A stretch of 64,000 nt of DNA, from contig WMKJ01000040.1 in the NCBI GenBank assembly GCA_009733715.1, positions 1 to 64,000 of the forward strand. The letters run 5' to 3'. Below the pieces are notes generated by a model. That model was not told the origin of the DNA. It worked only from the letters and a program-made list of their open reading frames with translations, and made no database searches. Of the stretch, positions 24,501-36,646 are shown piece by piece. The number at the start of each line of letters is the position of its first letter. Position 1 is the first letter of the stretch. The DNA comes from Herpomyces periplanetae (Eukaryota; Ascomycota; Laboulbeniomycetes; Herpomycetales; Herpomycetaceae). The position numbers and the translations under genes are program-made.

Positions 24501-24939
24501 ATCTGTGGAATATCATCTTGCAATCCCTGTAGGATTATGGAACGAACATAGTCACTGTTGGACTCTGACCAGCACTTGAAAGATTCCTTTATCTCGTTCT
24601 TCAGTAATAGAGCTCCTACACTCCGCGCTAAAACATATTCATCGGCCTTGAACGTAGACGATGACGGTTGGACATTATTCACGACCAAAAAAGCCAAATA
24701 TTTTGGTAAATCAGGGGACGACTTTGCTCGTCTAAGCATCTAAATAATCACAATGAGCAATCTACATATCGCGATTGATAAAACTTATGAATGCGAACCA
24801 GTTTCTACTAAACCAATCACGGGATAAGCAAACTTACAAGTTCTGCATTTTTCCTTGCGGTAGGATCCGCACCACTTTGCGAATCGAAAAGGTACTTCAC
24901 TAGCTCTAAGAGCGTTGTCTCGTCAGGTCTCCACGACAT
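21567..24939 (-). CDS. KAP104: transportin / karyopherin beta-2 (Kap104)
   Basis: HEAT-repeat nuclear import receptor for PY-NLS cargo such as hnRNP-like proteins. Three exons, 24838..24939, 21818..24739 and 21567..21674, give 1043 residues; both introns are phase 0 (98 and 143 bp). Exon 1 supplies MSWRPDETTLLELVKYLFDS, the family N terminus, and the last exon supplies MMQEFQRLITNFDGYLNSNL ending AHLKRIYRIQ, matching the family C-terminal helix. Blocks such as HWSLRKCSAAALDILAT, LGAIAEGCMESVQPHL and KRVQEAAASAFVSLVE are close to transportin-1. The acidic H8 loop (DGELEESDDDDDDVDPEG, about 370-390) is present. Unusual is a Gly/Asn-rich insert of about 110 residues between the penultimate repeat (EEFPDDFMGGWG) and the last helix (VHKVLYE). 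Confidence 0.96.
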
Positions 24940-26870
24940 GTTAACGCTACTATTGTCTAATTAATCAAGCACTGGCATAAAGTTGTAAATGAGAAGATAA
25001 TCTAATCGATGTGAAACGTATATTAAGATCAATGACGTTGGCCTTTGCTCGGGCAGCTGTAGCGATTGACTTGGCACTATGGCTCGAGTAATAAATCGGT
25101 TGGAGGGTCAAGGTGAGTTGAGTGTGGGAGAACGCCTTTTAGCGACAAGATGAGTAAAACTTAGGGAGAGCACCACCTTGGAAACTTGCTAAATTATAGT
25201 ATAAAACCACATTAACTGGATGTCAAGGCGGGGCTCAGAGGGATAACCCAGCTGCGCTGAAATAGATTAAAGAGAAAAACACGAAGCAAAGGGGATATGA
25301 AGAAAGACGAAGGACACGTTGATGAACGAGATTAGGAGTGAGAAAAAGGTAAGTGGAAAAGAGGTACTTACTTTTACTTGACGACGTACAACGGGCGCAA
25401 TGCTCGCCCGTAGGGACACACACTGCTCTGTCTGTGGGATGGGGGTTAATGTAGTGAATTGTCGGGATGTGAAAGAGGGTTTAATGATTTGGAATCAGAG
25501 AGTAGTATCCTGATGAAAAGCACGCGAATGCGCGTATGTTCCACTAAGGATTAAGGAGTGAGAAAAATATATTCGATAAAGTGATGGAAGGGAGAAGAGA
25601 GTGTGACTAAAGGTTAAAAAGTAAAGTGGCGGCAATGTCGATCGGCAGAATGCTTTGAGAAGATGTGTAGCCTAACGTTTCAGCGAAATAATGTTGCTAA
25701 AACAATCAGTTGGGCCGAGAAAGACACTAGAAAAACGCAACCGGGTAGTATAACTAGCTAATAGAGTTGGTCTAATTAATGATAAAAAAGATATAAGCGG
25801 TAGACAATACGAGCCCACGTGAATAAATTAGTTGGGGAAAGAGTTAGATCGACTGGAAGATGAGGTAAGGGCACGTTCCAGGAAGATTACCGGTATAACT
25901 AGTCTGGTCGGTTGAATATTAATATGGTGGATAAATGGAAGGACGAAAGGGAAAGAGTCTAGCAATGGGGAGTGTATAAGAGCACAGTAAGGTTCAGAAA
26001 TAATAAATGTGGACAAACTGTAAAAACGATAAACTTGAAAAGTAGTAGAAGAGCAAGGGTATGAGATATAAAGTACCTGAAGGAAAGGGTGCGATACCAA
26101 CTTACTTTTTAAATTAAACAATTGTTTCAATAGTGAACGTAGGCATGCTACACGAGATGAAGAGTGGTGTAGAGGAGGAAAATTAAGTTAAATAGAGTAA
26201 AGTTAATCATAGCAACAAAAAGAATGGGAATACATGGGGGAATATAGTGAACGAAAAAGCATATCTTCCGATGCTAAGCCCAACAGAGTTGGCTGACTGA
26301 CTTCCGCGCTTAGTAGGAAAGCAAAATGTTCGTAATACACGGAAAAATGAGATTACGAAAGTCAGAGTGTTACGACTTTGGGCAACGAACCAACCCGATC
26401 TGCGATACCAAAAATATAGGGATAAAGACGTAATGGAAAAGAGTACGAGATGTACCAATTGAAGAGGTTAAATTAAGGTGAAAAAAGTAGTCTTTTAGTT
26501 TTACTTTCACAGAAATGACAATAATGAAGGTGGTAAAAGAGAAATGAATGAAGAAGGGTAAGAAGAGTAGTTTAAGTAAGTTGGAGTGGGGTAAATTTGT
26601 GTGGGGATAAAGTTTAAACAAATAGGGTTATGGAAACGTATGATAATATTTTGGATAGAGTAAGGGATTTGCCGGATATTGAACAATTAACAAGATCACG
26701 ACGATATACTCTTCTAAAAAAGAGAGAATAAAGAAAAAAAATTTGCACAGAAAGAAATGGAGATGATGATTGGAGAAGAGAAGATGGAATTTACGCGTGG
26801 AAAGGCGCAACTTGTAATTTAATAGCAGAAATTTTGGTGTTGCGAGAAATTGCTTATATAATCGAGTACC

Positions 26871-26919
26871 GGGCGGCGGGTTTTACGGGGGAAGCCGGAG
26901 TCGGGATGGGATTTGGGGG
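26871..26919 (+). other. G-rich island with six G-runs
   Basis: Six runs of three to five G occur in 49 bases within AT-rich DNA, with spacers of 4, 6, 11, 2 and 4 bases. One spacer exceeds seven, so it is not a strict quadruplex motif, but a relaxed one is possible. A TATAAAAG sequence follows at about 26983 and the palindrome GGTAAA-N5-TTTACC at 27001-27017, giving a promoter-like layout. Confidence 0.4.
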
Positions 26920-27105
26920 AGAATGGTTGCCAAGATGAAGCCGAACGGGCGGGAGAAAGGTAAGGAGTAGGGTATAAAAGCCGAAGCCGATGCAGACGTA
27001 GGTAAAAAAAGTTTACCGGAAATAATCTGTTAGTTTATGACGTGTATATAAAATATAAATATAATCATATTTGCCAACACATTTGTCATCACTACCTGTC
27101 TGATC

Positions 27106-27497
27106 ATGGCTTCAAGTGCAAGAATGCTATTCAAACACAAGTAAGTATCGACTTTATTAACATACAGTAAATAACGTATCTGATGTAAATTGTAAACGTC
27201 AAAAGTTTGCCTTCGGTTGACATTCGTGGATATTTTATTATGAAACAAGCCAACAATTTGGGTGAACTTTTTCACTCGGATCTGCAATTTCCGTACTTGA
27301 TATAGTTAATATACTCTAGCCAATATTACCCTAGTGGCAGAGTGAAAATCTTTTGGTTGCACTATGCGAATACCATACACAAGTTTGGTGGAATTGGGCC
27401 CATCTCACCCACCTTTTGCATTATACTAACTATGTATTTTCTCTCCATGACCTCAATGTTTACCTTTTTATATGTAGCTAACTTTTCAGCTGCTTGA
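27106..27497 (+). CDS. candidate small spliced gene (63 aa), unrecognised
   Basis: Weak candidate. An ATG at 27106 opens MASSARMLFKHK with a perfect GTAAGT donor after 35 nt. Joining to the acceptor GGCAG (exon from 27341) gives VKIFWLHYANTIHKFGGIGP and then a hydrophobic stretch (TFCIILTMYFLSMTSMFTFL) to a stop at 27495-27497. An alternative acceptor six bases earlier keeps the frame. TATA-like sequences and a G-rich island lie just upstream. The basic, hydroxylated start would suit a small mitochondrial membrane protein, but no family was recognised and the second exon could be wrong. Confidence 0.22.
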
Positions 27498-30400
27498 AAA
27501 ATTTTGCAGATTAACTTACCTTAATACTTTCCTAAAGTTACCTCTAGAGTAACCTATTAATTTTATTCTTTCAATCTTCTGTTAGTCTACTCAAGGAATA
27601 CAATTCACAGTTTTCAACGAATGACGTTCCTGCTTCTTTAACTTACCGTTAAAATTTAGAGTTAAATTTGCATGAAATTTACCTGTTAACAATACACGTC
27701 TCACATTAATTAAAATCCGTATATTTAAAAATTGAATCCGTCCTATACACTTTGATGGAGTTATTTGTATTATTGACTATATTAAACAAACAAAACAGCC
27801 TTGCTGCATGTACATGATAAATAGCGCCTTCATAGCTTGAAATTTTAACAGGTTTGGCTGTTTCAAGGTAAGATAGATGGTCATGATAATACGTGTTAAC
27901 GTATTTTCTAACCAAGGATTAATCCATATTTGTAAAATACCATTTTATCATAATTCATTGGCCCGGTATTAAATAGCTTTACATTAATCTTCCAAAATCT
28001 TAACTCAAAGCAGCCAAAATTGTTCCGTATTGGTTAAGTGTTTTGACGACTTCAGTTGAAACTTAATGATTATATAGTATTTATAGGTAATTAAAATCTT
28101 GGAGTTAATATCAATCATGAGAGAAGTATGTCTAAGACGAACTAGGTAAGAATATAAGTTTGATGTGATGTGATCAATTGTACTTTAAGACTAAATTTTT
28201 AAAAATGAAGTGATAAGTGAACCAAATTGGATCAAATTAACCAGCTTCTGTTGATCAAATTTTGCGTGTACAATGAAAAAGCTCAAGTATCCACCAGGCC
28301 TTTTTGAAAGTTTCTTGGTATCAATTATATGCTTACATCTTTGAATTCAAGCGTGGGTACAGATGGAGACACGAATGCTTCAGAGTTACGTTTAAGTGAA
28401 ATTCGACTGTTTGGAATGAAATCACTCGAGAATTAAACGATTATAGTAGAGTTCAGTTTCTTACACAGTGAAATATCAAAATATTAACCCGGTATATTCA
28501 GTGCAATATAAATATATTAGTCAAGTTAAATGAGATAAATGTAATGGTACGGGGACATAGTATACAACAATGTTACACTTTGCTGTTATGTACACAGGTA
28601 AATCATGGTATGTAGTAACAATAAATAGAATGCATCATTTTGCATATAAGCAAAGATTATAAAAAGATAATTGTGTCGTGCTAAAAAACTCTATACTTTA
28701 GTTTGATTGGTAAGGAGTACTATTAGATTGAAGATACGTATGCTTTGAGAGAATCACTTGAGGGTATTGGAAGGTTAACAACAGTATATATTACTTCATA
28801 CGCAAGTACATATGTAACTACATTATACCATAGGCACTGAGATCTTGTATGAGCAAACAAACTTTTCACATTGGTAACATGATATCATATAATATCCCTG
28901 TAAGATAGATGTTTTAAGTAGATTGAACTAATGATTGAACAGGCATACTACAAGTTGGTTTTGCCTTAGAGTTAGATTAGATTTGAAGAGTATCTACTAA
29001 CCATTAAGTTAGTAAGGTATTACAGAAAATTTGTATGTTATCTGATAGATTTTATGTGGGAGAGAAAAAATTATGATTATGATGTAAAGTTTGTTAATTG
29101 GAGATGGTGAGTTTGTCGAATGCGTGAAACAGGTTTATCAATTTGACTTTTATCCTATACTTATTACTCAATTACCAAAATAGGCAATAAAAGTCATGCC
29201 TAAATATGCTATTGTTAACAAATATATATGATTAAGTGAGCTCACTGATAATCCATTGTGAAAAATTGGTTAGAACAAGCGCATACAAAATATTTTCAAT
29301 GTAAGAAAGCTAGATGAAAAGTTTACATACATTTGAGTAAAAGAATAATAGACAGTATAAGTTTAAGCTTGTATGATTGATAATGTATAGGTACATTTTA
29401 GTTGGATAAATTAATTTCCATAGTGTATTAAATACTAAAAGAATTTAGTGGAAATGGTGATTTTAAATGGATACGATGTGTTAATAATTTAATGTAGCGT
29501 AGGCAAAGTCAATGCGCACAAGAAAGCTTGCTGAGTATTGGCATTGATATTAGAATAAGTATGAGCATTAGTAGCTTTTGCTGATCAGTACATCGGCACC
29601 CAACACTCTCCATCTCCTCAGGTTAATCGCTTGAGCTCACTTGTTTCTTCTACTGTCATCACGTGAATGATTCTTGGGAATTAAGATCTGTCGAGGATTG
29701 TTAAGACTATGGTTGGTGAGACTTTAAGGATATTGTGTAGGGTTATGGGAAAAAGTCTATTTAAAAAGTTTATGGGGGAGAGAAGAAAGGAATGGAAAGT
29801 TAAGTTAAAGAATACTCGTAAAATAGGTTATTTTCAGATGGATGGATAAATATGTCCAAGTTGAACAAATTCTTTATAATAAGTTGGTCTAAAAGGGTTA
29901 GGCTTATCGCATACACTAGAGCAGAAAAGGCATAAATACTGTAAACGTCATGTGAGCAGTTGGATTAGTGATTCCATGTACATAATGATGGCCAGGTATT
30001 AATATAAAGTCTCAAGAAAGTTGTCAGTGTTATTACTTTGGATTGTTATACTCTTTCATGAAACAATTCTGACAAATTTACTAAATTTCATACTCATAGG
30101 ATTCTTAACCTACTCTTTTCCGAAGAGTATGACATTGCCAACATGTTTGACCCGCCTAAAACTAATTGAGCCCTCACCATCGCCATAACTCCATTCCTCA
30201 ACTCCCACATCGATCTCACTTTCTTGCACGTGTTCCTCTCATTCTTCATTCTTAAACCCGGTTCGGCTCATCTTGCCGATGTCTTTTCCTTCTTCATCGG
30301 CAGTACATCGGAATCGGCTTCCGCCTTATCACGGGTCCGACTCGGCTTACTCATAATCACGGCTCACACTTCACTCAGATCTTTCTGATCAAAATTCAGA

Positions 30401-31043
30401 TATTTTCATCTTGCCTTCCCATCGTGAACTAACTTTCTCTCTTCTTTATACCATCCGAGAATTTATTTTTTTTTATTATTGCAACATAAAAGGATACCTT
30501 TGGCAAAAATCACACTTTTTATGTTTTTTCTTATAAATTTCAGCAATACCTTCTTCATTTCTTTTCCACGCAGCTTATATATATTTATCCCACACATTTC
30601 AATATTTTCCTCTCTATCCAAATTTGCCCACATTTACTCCCTCCATTTAAACTAACTTATCTTCCCCTCCCTCTACTTTCATCATTATCCTATGATTTTC
30701 ACCCAAATTATGAACTTTTTCCCCTTTCTTTGCTCTACTACTCGCCATTGTTGACCCCATCCTCACCTCGCTAGACCTTTTTATCTTCATTTCCGTATTA
30801 ATACTATTTACTCAAAAAGTTTCTCTCCTCATTCATTCGATTTATTGTACTACTGTTAAATTTTACATTTTTCACTACACTATCACTTTCTTCTGTGAAC
30901 TTACGTTCATATATCCCCATCTTCTTAGCAATATTTTAACTTTCCGCTTAGTTTTACTCATTTTCTTGTCGTGTCAAACTTCTTTCTCCCTCCCCCCGCC
31001 CCTTTACCAAATCATCTCTTTCCCTCCCTCTCCATCACCAAAG

Positions 31044-32587
31044 ATGTCCCTTCCCCATATCGATTATAATGAGATAAGGTTAACCGCCAGCTCCGCTGGC
31101 AAGGGAATATTAATCGGTTTACTGGCTTCATCTGGCTTTGGTGGTCTTATTGTACTATGTGTTTTCATATTAATCTTCTTCAGATACACATATCATGGTC
31201 AGATAATACTGCACAGACTCGGTCGACCCGGCGAATACGATGATGAACAACAGTTTGCCCGAGACGAGGCTGATGCTTTGGAAAACATGGACGATATTCA
31301 GAGATTCGAGTATCTACGTGCCAAAGGTATGCATACATGTACTCTTGAATCTTCCCATCAACCTTGATATTTGGGTTAGACTTTTAATTGCCCTTTCGTT
31401 TCGCTAACTTCTCCCGCCTTTTAGCTTTTGTTCAGGCAAATCCGCCAGATTCAATTCAAACAGATATTTCCCTTTCCCAACATATGGCTATCCAAGAAAA
31501 AGGCGTTTCAGCATGGGAATTCGAACCTGAATTGGAAATCGCAAATTGCTTCGTTGAGGCGAGAACTGAAATCGAGTTCTTTGATTCTGAATGCTGTGTT
31601 CAAAGTAACCTTCCCATACCAAAACAAAATGAGGTATACTATTGGGAAGCTAAAGTTTACGATAAGCCCGATACCACTATCGTTGGAATAGGATTAGCAT
31701 CCAAGCCTTACCCATTATTCAGACTACCGGGTACTTAAATGTTCAATTTCTTTAATCTTTATTTATGACTTCTTTCGACTAATCAGTTGTATTTTTTAGG
31801 GTATCATAAACATTCTGTAGCATATTTTTCTAATGGCATGCGACGGCATAATCAACCTTTTTCAGCCAGTTTCTACGGTCCCGAGTTTATGAGTGGAGAT
31901 GTTATCGGTGTGGGTTATAGATCGCGTAGTGGTACGATATTTTTTACTCGAAATGGAAGAAAACTTGACGATGTAGTTCACGGTTTAAAATCTCCAAACC
32001 TTTTTCCTACCGTGGGTGCAAACGGACCATGTCACGTACACGTGAACTTTGGTCAGCTTGGGTTTGTTTTCATTGAAGCCAACGTGAAAAGATGGGCTCT
32101 AGCTCCCATGACGGGATCATTGGCACCTCCGCCTCCATACGGTAGTGAACAAGGCAGTGTATTATTATTAGGTGGGCCTAATCCTTCAAGTGGTCTTCAC
32201 CAGCCTATATTGATGTCCAATGAGCGAACTGCTCGCTGTAATCGCCATTATCGGCAATATGTTAATTTACCACCTGGAACTGAGCCGTACGATGATCATT
32301 CTCATTTCCAGCCTGGGTTAAACCTCATTGAACTTGGAGCTAACACGGGAGAAGGATGCAGCAGATCTGCAGAATACTCCGAATTCGATCATCACGCTCC
32401 ACCGCCAGACTACGAAGTGGCTACTAAACCCAATGGTTCAGACAGATTGTCGGATAACTCAAGTCAAAGCAATGTCAGAAATCATGACAATTTAAGGATT
32501 AATACAAGATCTTTAACACTTAACAATAGCTCTGCTAGGAACAAACAGATGGACCGGCCGGAAGAATTACCAGAATCGAATACCTAG
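31044..32587 (+). CDS. SSH4: Ssh4/Ear1-like SPRY protein, Rsp5 adaptor
   Basis: Endosome/vacuole membrane adaptor that recruits the Rsp5 ubiquitin ligase to membrane cargo. Exons 31044..31326, 31425..31730 and 31800..32587 give 458 residues; junctions restore LRAK-AFVQANPPDSI and FRLP-GYHKHSVAYF. A single membrane span near residues 20-45 (GILIGLLASSGFGGLIVLCV) precedes the SPRY domain (about 130-290) with EVYYWEAKVYD, TIVGIGLASKPYP, SGDVIGVGYRSRSGTIFFTR and LFPTVGANGPCHVHVNFGQ. Two PPxY motifs, PPPY near 310 and PPDY near 400, are the expected Rsp5 WW-domain ligands. The upstream in-frame sequence lacks a better start. Whether it is Ssh4 or its paralogue Ear1 cannot be decided. Confidence 0.9.
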
Positions 32588-34536
32588 CAATATTTACCTG
32601 ATTTTTCCTCTAGCAGCACGAATCCAGTACTCCCCCTCGAATGATAAATTTGCTTTCAAAATCGCGTACTAATTGTGCCACTACTAAATTTTTAACCTCT
32701 GTGTGGTAGTGTCCTAAGCAAATTGATGCTTTTTCGACTTTAACCAATTACGGAGCCAGGCTTATCAAACATCGAACTACCGTCCTATATGCCAACTCTC
32801 ACCCGCAAAAGGATGTCATATTTGAGATTTATGAAAATTGGTTGAACTTCTCACACTCACCAGACAATTTTATATTTTTTAATTGGCACGGACAGTTACC
32901 AAACTGGGTACCTTACTGCATCTATGAAGATTTCTTAACGGTTTGGAGAAACGTTTCTCACTACTCTTTACTCGCTTCCTAGTTTTATCGATCTCGATTG
33001 ATTCTATGTCACGACTCACAGTTTACGACTGCTATGATATGTTAAAATGAATGATGGTACATTAACATTACATGCACATTTCTCTGTACCAAATCTGACT
33101 AGCTGTATTATCTTATTGCGGCTTTTTGTGTGTGGTTTAAATTTCCATTTCCCTGGCATTTTTTCGGTTGAATAGTTTCCATTGTGTACTGCATGATACG
33201 TCTCGTGAAGCTTTGACTGAATCAGGTTGAAATTTTCAATCATTGATAGTACTTACGTTAAGCTAGTGGCAAAGGATAGCATATTGGGGGTTTAGTCTAA
33301 TTTTTCCACATTCTGTTCCATTTCTGTTTATTCGGATCTGCGCGCATGCTTGCATGTAGCTGTGTATGTGCGTTTATCCATTTATGCGTGTGATTAATTG
33401 GATAAGGTTACCGTATTAATGACTTTCTTTGTGAAAGTGTTTTAGACGTGTGTACCAGTATATGTTTTTTCATTTATATTTAACATTCTACGTCCGGTGA
33501 CTGCACGGTATTCCTTATTATGTTCAGCTTTCTTAGTGTTCATGAAGATGAATAATAAGTAAGTTTAACACTCTACGTATTCCATGGAATATCTTGAGCT
33601 GACATTGCGGTGATTATTGTATTAATTACCCATTGAAGGACGAAAATTATCACTATGGAAGTGTGTGATACCATAGCTGGTATGTACACGTTCTATAGTG
33701 ATCGTGATATTGAGTGTTATGATATCCTTAATATTGTTAGGCATCATGACAATTTTTCACCGGTACATACTGTTACGTGTATGTGTATGTGATAAGAATA
33801 GAGACAGCAAAAGATTTAGAGCATAGCAAGCATATTTCTACGTATACGAATGCAATTCTATACCCCTTCTTACGTGGAAAGTTCTCCTAAAATTCATCTA
33901 ATTTTTCATCATTCCTAAATTTTCACTTTAAACGCATGCGTTCCATCCCAACTTTGTCCTATATTGCACCTTCCATAATTATCAACCCTCACATCATTCA
34001 CATCCATTTGCTCCAATTGTTCTTTCCCACGGGCAAAGGTGTGTTTTTCCAGCCCCAAGTCACTCCATCCAAGTTGGGTACAGTGCTGGTATATGATTCA
34101 CGTGATATTATACATATCTCGCTGTGGCGTAGTGTGGCGTCAAGGTGTATGACAGTTCGCGCTTTTGAATGGAATTGTCGCGGCTCCTTGTCTCGTGAAT
34201 TAATTTGCAAAAAATACTTACCAAAGCGTTATATTGTACAGTTTATGGTAACTGTTTTGTATAGAATTTCTAGTAGTTGAGGTTTTTATTGTGTATACTT
34301 AATCTTGGGAGCAGTATAAGTTTGTTAATTTTGTTTGCTATGTCAAGGGTGGAATTGACCAAGTACTTTTTTATACATGTCAACATTTTTGATCCTCATT
34401 CTAGTTAATTAAGCTAAACCTATCACTATCACTTGTTTGGGATTCAACTTGCATTATTCCTAAGTGGCATTGAAGATTCCGTCAATATAAAATTTTCATA
34501 ACTATCTGGTTCCAACTTATTTCTACGTCAACTAAT
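32588..34536. other. 1.95 kb intergenic, SSH4 to END3
   Basis: AT-rich, with no well-supported gene. A 114-codon frame at 33936-34280 is listed separately. The remainder probably contains the SSH4 3' UTR and END3 promoter. Confidence 0.45.
33936..34280 (+). CDS. hypothetical frame with PRU-like spacing (weak)
   Basis: A 114-codon frame of doubtful coding status. Residues 30-64 (FFPTGKGVFFQPQVTPSKLG, then VLVYDSRDIIHISLW) share the spacing F-x2-GK-x7-VTP-x-K and a downstream IH-x2-W with the PRU ubiquitin-receptor domain of proteasome subunit Rpn13. The sequence after that does not continue the domain, and no following exon was found. It may be a degenerate fragment or a chance match. Confidence 0.18.
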   Translation: MRSIPTLSYIAPSIIINPHIIHIHLLQLFFPTGKGVFFQPQVTPSKLGTVLVYDSRDIIHISLWRSVASRCMTVRAFEWNCRGSLSRELICKKYLPKRYIVQFMVTVLYRISSS

Positions 34537-35996
34537 ATGCTGATGTCTTCCATGGGAAACTCAGGCGGGGTGTCAGGTAGTGGATCATCGGTTGCCTCAT
34601 GGTTAAATAGTGATAAAAGAATTGAGCAAACTGAAATTCAAAAATATTGGGAAATATTCTCTAGTCTAGCTAAAGGTGCTACTTATCTTACGGGAGTTCA
34701 GGCTGCTCAAGTATTAAAAAACAGCAATTTACAAGATCATCAGCTAGAAAAAGTTTGGGATCTTGCTGATGTTGATAACGATGGGAACCTTGACTTTGAA
34801 GAATTTTGTGTTGCTATGAGATTGATTTTTGATTTGGTTAATGGTGTAAGTTTGCTTCAAATTCTTTTCACACGTCATACCTCCATTTTCCTTTCGCCCT
34901 CTTACCTTTCGTGAATAATATGTAATTATATTGGCTATTATTTTACTCTCATTCAGCTTACTAACTTTAACTGTTCTCCTGTTAAAACTTGTAGGAATTA
35001 GTTGAGTTGCCAAAGGTCTTGCCTGATTGGATTGTTCCACAGTCGAAGGCCCATCTCGTTCAGGCAAATCGTGCCATTTTCGAGCAACAAAACCGCTTTA
35101 ATACTGTTGACAATTTTGACTTTAGAACTAATGATCATTCCAGTTCGCAGAAGAATGATGAATTTGACTCTTACATATCTCCGTCCAATCGATCCAAGTA
35201 TGAAGCTATATATGAAGCTAATCGGGATCATCGAGGCTTAATCCGACTTCATTCTCTCGACTCGTTAATCTCGTCGTTGGACATTTCAAACTCGGATGTG
35301 CGAGCTGCGTGGAATATGGTAAATCAGAATCACTCCGACGCTATTGGTATGGACGCTTGCATAATTTTTTTGCATATTCTCAATCATGTTCAAGCCGGAC
35401 TTCCAATGCCGCGTAATTTACCTGAAAAATTACGCAACAGTTTGGAAAATTCTTCTATAGATAATAGTATGGATAGACACACAAATCATCGCGAGCCAAG
35501 TCGACTAACCCCGACGTCTCGAGGAAATGAGCCGGAGGAAGATACAGTAATGGCACGCAAGGCAAAGTTTGGTGATGCATACTTAAGCCGATTAGAGAGT
35601 AATAACCACAAAAAGAATCAGTCATGGAGAGAATTAAACTCATCTCCCAACGATTTGTCTAGTAAGACTAGCGAGGAAGACGATGTCAGGCGTGAAATTC
35701 AAGTTTTGGAAAGTAAAATACGCGCCGCAGAAAGTGAAAAGGAGAAAAGTAAAGTTGAAAGTGCTCATGTTTCCAAAGTACGAAGAGAACTTGAACAATT
35801 ATTAGAGTATAAAAAGCGGCAAATGAGAGTTTTAGATCAATCAGAAAAGATTCAAATGAACAATATCCAGACCGTCAAGGATGATATATCAGCTATTAAA
35901 GAGCAAATACTTGGACTTGAGACTCATTTGAAAAATCGGCAAGAAGCTTTAGCAGACTTGAAGCGGTCAATTGAACTGGAAAAATCTCGTACGTGA
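34537..35996 (+). CDS. END3: actin/endocytosis protein End3 (EH domain)
   Basis: Part of the Pan1-Sla1-End3 complex that couples endocytic coats to actin. Exons 34537..34845 and 34995..35996 join in phase 0 ([19 protein letters not shown]) to 436 residues. The first EH domain (about 25-110) has [20 protein letters not shown] and a complete EF-hand loop [14 protein letters not shown] second, degenerate EH-like region ([20 protein letters not shown] onward, about 160-235) and [13 protein letters not shown] match End3. The C-terminal third is a coiled coil ([20 protein letters not shown] to the end). A GTACGT close to the stop codon could be a donor, so a further exon is possible, though the length already fits. 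Confidence 0.93.
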
Positions 35997-36646
35997 AGTT
36001 TCAACTTAATCACAGTACTTTTGTTGAATTGTTAAACTACACCATCCTACTTTCGGCTATACAGACTGTATTTTTCCCAACCCGTTGTCATGCGATATAT
36101 TTACGCTACCTAGCTTGACAAGCGTGATAATAATTTTCTACCATTTCTAATTTCATTATCATCTACGCCAAAGACTAATATTTCTTCAATTTTCCCTGTG
36201 CTTGAATTGCTGAATTTTGTATAAGTTAATTATAATCACCCTTAACAACTTTTTACCGTATGAACCGGTTTTGCGCCTACCTTCCCCTTATGTCACCATC
36301 TCAATTTCCTCAATGCATTGCCAATCGTTCTTTCCCTTTTAGTTGGTACCCCTCGTCTCGTCTCATAGAAACCACCCTTTCCCGATCAAATTACATAAGC
36401 GGCAGAAGCATGTACCTTGGTTATATAATCAGGTTTTCTGAATTTAGTAGTCAATGGTGTCGGATCGGGTAAACTCAATTCGGAAAGTATTGAATGTAGA
36501 ATTTTCTTAATCCATGAAATAAATTTTCATTTCATCATTGGCATATTCTGGATGTTCTCATGTTGATGTGACATTTGATTTGCACTTTTAAGTGTGTGGT
36601 AATTTAAAAATAATTTATCGGGTGGATTGTAAATTTTAAAGTCGTG
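35997..36646. other. intergenic, END3 to MIA40
   Basis: 650 bp, AT-rich. A 70-codon frame at 36260 shows no recognisable motif. I see no other feature. Confidence 0.5.

Larger units (their letters stand above)
24940..31043. other. 6.1 kb head-to-head intergenic region
   Basis: This is the largest gap in the window. Three parts can be seen. 24940-27010 is purine-rich on the plus strand. 27010-30080 is AT-rich. 30080-31043 is pyrimidine-rich on the plus strand. The sense strands of both flanking genes therefore begin with pyrimidine-rich leaders. G/C-rich islands lie at 26865-27000 and 30240-30370. No long frame, tRNA or transposon remnant was recognised; one weak spliced candidate at 27106 is listed separately. 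A 7-bp perfect hairpin (ACGGGCG, 7-nt loop, CGCCCGT) lies near 25388-25408. Confidence 0.5.

Noticed and set aside
26207-26810. Several short Phe/Leu/Ser-rich minus-strand frames
   Set aside because: Composition is that expected from translating pyrimidine-rich leader DNA; no family feature.
26871-26919. Strict G-quadruplex call
   Set aside because: No four consecutive G-runs have all loops of seven or fewer bases; kept only as a G-rich island.
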